DNA of 9,261 bases, from contig NZ_JBGTCA010000130.1 of NCBI RefSeq assembly GCF_041749095.1, positions 1 through 9,261 on the forward strand, read 5' to 3'. This document shows positions 7,333 through 9,261 of this stretch, in pieces (positions within the stretch are counted from its first letter, which is position 1; each line of letters starts with the position of its first letter). Position numbers and translations under genes: made by a program. Source of the stretch: Aquiflexum sp041749095. Its GTDB lineage: Bacteria; Bacteroidota; Bacteroidia; Cytophagales; Cyclobacteriaceae. Below the pieces are notes generated by a model that ran no database searches, was not told where the DNA came from, and was given only the letters and a program-made list of their open reading frames with translations.

Positions 7333-7830
7333 TTATAATTCATCTAAAAACTTAAATATCTCAACATATGACTTTTCAAACTCTTCCCGATTAGGGCTGA
7401 GTTTTCCGTTGGGTACAAACATCCTAAGGTCTTTATCCTTTCTCATCTTAGGAAAAAACTGCTCAAATGTTACTGGAGGAACCTGATCATCCAAAGCTCC
7501 CTGCCACAGAAAAATGGGTGGATCATCTTGGTCAAAGTAGGTGATCGGTTCATAGATGGCAATATTTTTTTTGGACTCATACTCCTCAGGAGTGAAAAGG
7601 GCTTTACCCGCTTGTCTGAAAAAGTCGTATTCGTGTTCTACAAAAATCCTTTTTAATCAAATCCAATCCATCCACAGGACCCGAAAAGTTTATGATGCCT
7701 GTGATGGTAATGCCTTCATCAAGTTTATTTGGATACTCAGAATTGTTTTGGGCAAGGCCTATATTCGTAGCAATTTGCGCCCCCGCAAAAAGCCTGTCAC
7801 AATCACATTGTCCAAATTCAAATTATTTTT
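7333..7830 (-). pseudogene. Broken alpha/beta hydrolase (BD-FAE/prolyl oligopeptidase-like), N-terminus missing, two frameshifts
   Basis: Three minus-strand frames join into one hydrolase. Segment one (about 7790-7830) reads NNLNLDNVIVTGF. Segment two (7653 to about 7788) reads AGAQIATNIGLAQNN to INFSGPVDGFD and then hits TAA. Segment three (7333-7656) reads RIFVEHEYDFFRQAGKALF through IYEPITYFDQDDPPIFLWQGALDDQV, the typical strand with the acid residue, and ends KFLDEL-stop. In intact relatives the first join would read G-F-S-A-G, the nucleophile elbow; here one base is missing, giving TTTTTGCGG in place of a TTTTCTGCG-like sequence, which removes the catalytic Ser. A second one-base loss lies near 7650. 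The expected catalytic His region near the C-terminus is unclear (NGKLSPNREEF replaces the usual His loop). The N-terminal third is absent, replaced by the SnoaL-like gene. A non-functional relic is most likely. Confidence 0.8.
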
Positions 7831-8054
7831 GCTCCTTCAATTCCTTTCCACTCCAATCCGTTTATAAAGTGGCAGACAAAATCGGGGGCCAATATTTTGT
7901 CCAATTCCGATACCTTTCCGTCACTCCATACCCGATGATAATTCTTCACAACATCACGATTAGCCTCCAGGTTATTTTCTTGTTTATCTGAAATACAATT
8001 GTTAACAAACACACAGGCAATAAGAATCAATATTGAGCAGATAGATTTTTTCAT
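7818..8054 (-). pseudogene. Truncated SnoaL-like (ester cyclase/NTF2-fold) protein, first 78 residues
   Basis: The reading frame from ATG 8054 to TGA 7818-7820 encodes 78 residues: a signal peptide (LILIAC gives Cys14 as a lipobox candidate; Cys20 is less fitting), then the start of a SnoaL-like domain: VVKNYHRVWSDGKVSELDKILAPDF, then VCHFINGLEWKGIEGAK. SnoaL-like proteins normally continue for about 100 residues more (core NTF2-like cone with catalytic or ligand residues), so about half the domain is missing. After GIEGAK the sequence passes in a run of A into the hydrolase relic (NNLNLDN), so a recombination or deletion joined two genes at about 7828-7832. It may be translated as a short peptide but is unlikely to fold. 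The ATG start agrees with the signal peptide. Confidence 0.78.
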
Positions 8055-8277
8055 TTTGGTGTTTGTTTAAATGTAATTAAGGGTATCACAACATGTCCAG
8101 CGTTAGCTAATTTACCTATTTCTTTTTATCGGCTTAAAATATTTTTCAGCTTATGCACAACGGTCAAGTATATTACTTGTGGCGGTTTTCAAAGACCTAT
8201 TTTTATTTTGGATATGAGACGAAAACCTGGTTTTAAGAGACTTAACCAGCATAAGCTATATTCAAAGTATTACTACG
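8055..8277. other. Intergenic stretch upstream of the SnoaL-like fragment
   Basis: This 223-base stretch lies between the SnoaL-like start and the stop of the upstream fragment at 8278-8280. Its left 90 bases are AT-rich and should hold any promoter for the SnoaL-like gene. The rest is taken up by the inverted-repeat element described separately. I see no RNA gene or coding region that I can support. Confidence 0.5.
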
Positions 8278-8280
8278 TTA
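8148..8280. repeat. Candidate intergenic repeat element with 9-bp inverted ends and nested hairpins
   Basis: AGCTTATGC at 8148-8156 and GCATAAGCT at 8249-8257 form a perfect 9-bp inverted repeat enclosing about 92 bases. Inside its right side CTGGTT (8227-8232) pairs with AACCAG (8244-8249), and TTAAG-AGA-CTTAA makes an alternative small hairpin. The block ends in ACGTTA at 8275-8280, and a related GCGTTAGC occurs at 8100-8107, outside the left end. On the plus strand an ATG at 8214 opens a 45-codon basic frame, MRRKPGFKRLNQHKLYS, which then continues antisense to the gene fragments; I do not call it a gene. The layout is like a non-autonomous or dispersed intergenic repeat in Bacteroidota genomes, which is an inference. 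An integron attC site was considered but the core sites do not match well. Confidence 0.4.
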
Positions 8281-8531
8281 ATTTTTTATTCTCCCATACT
8301 TTTTTAAGATTTCTACAACTTCATCCTCAGGAAATTCATAGACTGTAGTAAAACATCAGCCGGTTTTCCGGCAAACATTAGCTTGGCATCTGCTGTGTAA
8401 AGATTTGCGATCCCTGCTGAATCGCCCGCAGCTACATAGGCCATTAAATTTCGGTTAGCCTCTTCGATTTCGGCTTTGGCTTTTGTTAGGTCAAACTCGG
8501 GGATAGCGGGAGCTTTGCCAAATTGGTTCGA
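8278..8531 (-). pseudogene. DUF4440/SnoaL-like gene fragment joined to a foreign C-terminal tail
   Basis: A minus-strand frame open from 8531 to TAG at 8313-8315 reads GKAPAIPEFDLTKAKAEIEE, ANRNLMAYVAAGDSAGIANL and YTADAKLMFAGKPAD. This is the first half of a DUF4440-like NTF2-fold protein (EFDL-AKAEIE--N, GDS--IANLYT-DAK pattern). The family normally continues for another 80-100 residues, which are absent. After KPAD the coding sense passes, by a one-base shift, into another frame that reads TTVYEFPEDE and VVEILKKYGRIKN and stops at TAA 8278-8280. That tail does not resemble the rest of a DUF4440 domain, so an internal deletion probably joined it to another gene's end. No ATG start precedes EFDL; the stretch 8575-8634 in other frames (CKTGKVEESTAVPN) could be leftover lipoprotein N-terminus. 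Confidence 0.7.
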
Positions 8532-8640
8532 TCATTGGCTTTCCCGTTCTTATTATTGTAAGTTCAATTGGTTATTCTTTTCGGTTGCTGTTGGGTACTG
8601 CAGTGGATTCCTCCACCTTGCCAGTTTTGCATTCATTTAA
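8532..8640 (-). other. Degraded spacer after the iminopeptidase gene
   Basis: These 109 bases follow the iminopeptidase stop. In frame with it, after the TAA, one reads LNECKTGKVEESTAVPNSNRKE then a stop, and a second frame reads NKNGKAND. The Cys followed by a hydrophilic Thr/Glu-rich stretch is what follows a lipobox in lipoproteins, so this is probably the broken N-terminal region of the DUF4440-like gene, whose signal peptide has been lost. The evidence is composition only. Confidence 0.3.
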
Positions 8641-9261
8641 TTAAAAATTACCCTCATTGACGTCTTTAATAAATTTTATCAATCCGGAGAAATAGCCTTC
8701 AGCATCATCGTATTGGGAAATGTGACTTCCATTGGTGGTGACGCTCCGGCCTTTTTGCACTTGGGTGCTCATCCACTCCATATATTTGGGATCCATGGTA
8801 TCGTATTTTCCTCCTAGCATTAAGGTTGGTATTTTTAATTCTCCGAGTCTTGCAGATACATCCCAACCTTTCAAGCTGGCATTTCCGGTGATTCCAAATT
8901 CGCTGTATCCTTGCATATAGATGTAGATATTTGGATTGAGATGCTTAAAAGTCCGGTTAATGAATTCAGGCCATTCTTCCAAAGGTTTTCTCAGGACGTG
9001 CCGGGTGTAGTAGTGTTGTTGGACCAATTCAGCATACCGGGGATTACCGAAATCTTCCTTTGCTTCAAATTCTTTGATTTCCTTGAAAACATCAGCGGGC
9101 AATTGCGGCCCCAATACGTCGGATGCATATTTTTCGTATTCAGGTAGGCTTGCTACCATGTTTGAAATAATTAAGCCTTTTAAATTATCCTGGTATTTTA
9201 GCGCATATTCCATGGCCAGAATTCCGCCCCAAGATTGACCGAGCAGATAAAAATTATCCTT
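8641..9261 (-). CDS. Proline iminopeptidase-like alpha/beta hydrolase (family S33), N-terminus beyond right edge
   Basis: The frame is open from the right edge to TAA at 8641-8643 and gives the last 206 residues; family members have about 300-350, so roughly the first third is outside. It begins KDNFYLLGQSWGG, the nucleophile elbow with Ser at 9232-9234, then ILAMEYALKYQDNLKGLIISN. The helical cap domain follows with YEKYASDVL and HYYTRHVLRKPLEEWPE, the stretch typical of proline iminopeptidases. The acid residue lies in GGKYDTMDP (Asp at 8800-8802) and the His in NGSHISQYDD (codon 8722-8724), so the triad is complete. The family removes N-terminal proline from small peptides, usually in the cytosol; Bacteroidota relatives with an export signal exist, and the missing N-terminus prevents a decision. 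An internal ATG at 9213 is not the start because the essential Ser lies before it. Confidence 0.93.
   Translation of the reverse strand, partial: KDNFYLLGQSWGGILAMEYALKYQDNLKGLIISNMVASLPEYEKYASDVLGPQLPADVFKEIKEFEAKEDFGNPRYAELVQQHYYTRHVLRKPLEEWPEFINRTFKHLNPNIYIYMQGYSEFGITGNASLKGWDVSARLGELKIPTLMLGGKYDTMDPKYMEWMSTQVQKGRSVTTNGSHISQYDDAEGYFSGLIKFIKDVNEGNF

Noticed and set aside
7556..7991. Two plus-strand frames over the broken region
   Set aside because: They are opposite the hydrolase and SnoaL-like fragments, whose minus-strand translation carries recognisable motifs.
8100..8280. Integron attC recombination site
   Set aside because: GCGTTAGC and ACGTTA recall attC cores, but matching RYYYAAC/GTTRRRY pairs at both ends are missing and no integrase or cassette array is seen.
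7333..8640. New multi-gene system made of the small frames
   Set aside because: Each frame is better explained as a fragment of a known family (hydrolase, SnoaL, DUF4440) with missing halves and frameshifts.
1..9261. tRNA, rRNA, CRISPR array or insertion sequence
   Set aside because: No cloverleaf, regularly spaced repeat array or transposase motif was found on reading both strands.

Overview
The window looks like a chromosomal piece from a Bacteroidota member, probably Cytophagales and close to Cyclobacteriaceae (for example Algoriphagus or Echinicola). This placement is an inference. It rests on lipoprotein signals of Bacteroidota style, the lack of Shine-Dalgarno sequences before the starts, a secreted-side sulfatase, a TPR-containing HisKA_2 histidine kinase, a FAS1 lipoprotein and small SnoaL/DUF4440 lipoprotein-like genes. 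Every gene I can support lies on the minus strand, so transcription runs from high to low coordinates. The long plus-strand reading frames are shadows of these genes.

Layout from left to right: (1) 1-1553, a type I sulfatase lipoprotein cut by the left edge, with an unusual active-site motif C-A-V-S-R. (2) 1628-2962, an APC-family amino-acid permease 74 bases upstream of the sulfatase. (3) 3171-3494, a GYD-domain protein. (4) 3495-3956, a gene-free stretch with a G-rich tract and a short spaced direct repeat. (5) 3957-5852, an orphan TPR/transmembrane HisKA_2 sensor kinase. (6) 5972-6178, an open segment that reads like the tail of a helical acidic-loop protein with no good start. (7) 6174-6563, a small protein that I place tentatively with SpoIIAA/STAS-like proteins. 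(8) 6657-7202, a FAS1 (fasciclin) lipoprotein followed by a textbook intrinsic terminator at 6601-6633. (9) 7333-8531, a gene graveyard: an alpha/beta hydrolase broken by two frameshifts, a SnoaL-like gene cut short and joined to it, an inverted-repeat intergenic element, and a DUF4440-like fragment joined to an unrelated-looking C-terminal tail. (10) 8641-9261, the C-terminal two thirds of a proline iminopeptidase-like alpha/beta hydrolase, cut by the right edge.

I see no single pathway that unites the genes. The sulfatase and permease could be co-transcribed. The FAS1 gene is closed off by its own terminator. I do not see a convincing new defence or biosynthetic system. The most unusual part is the 7.3-8.6 kb stretch, where intact neighbours on both sides surround at least three broken genes and a structured repeat-like element. 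This points to local decay or recombination rather than uniformly poor sequence.
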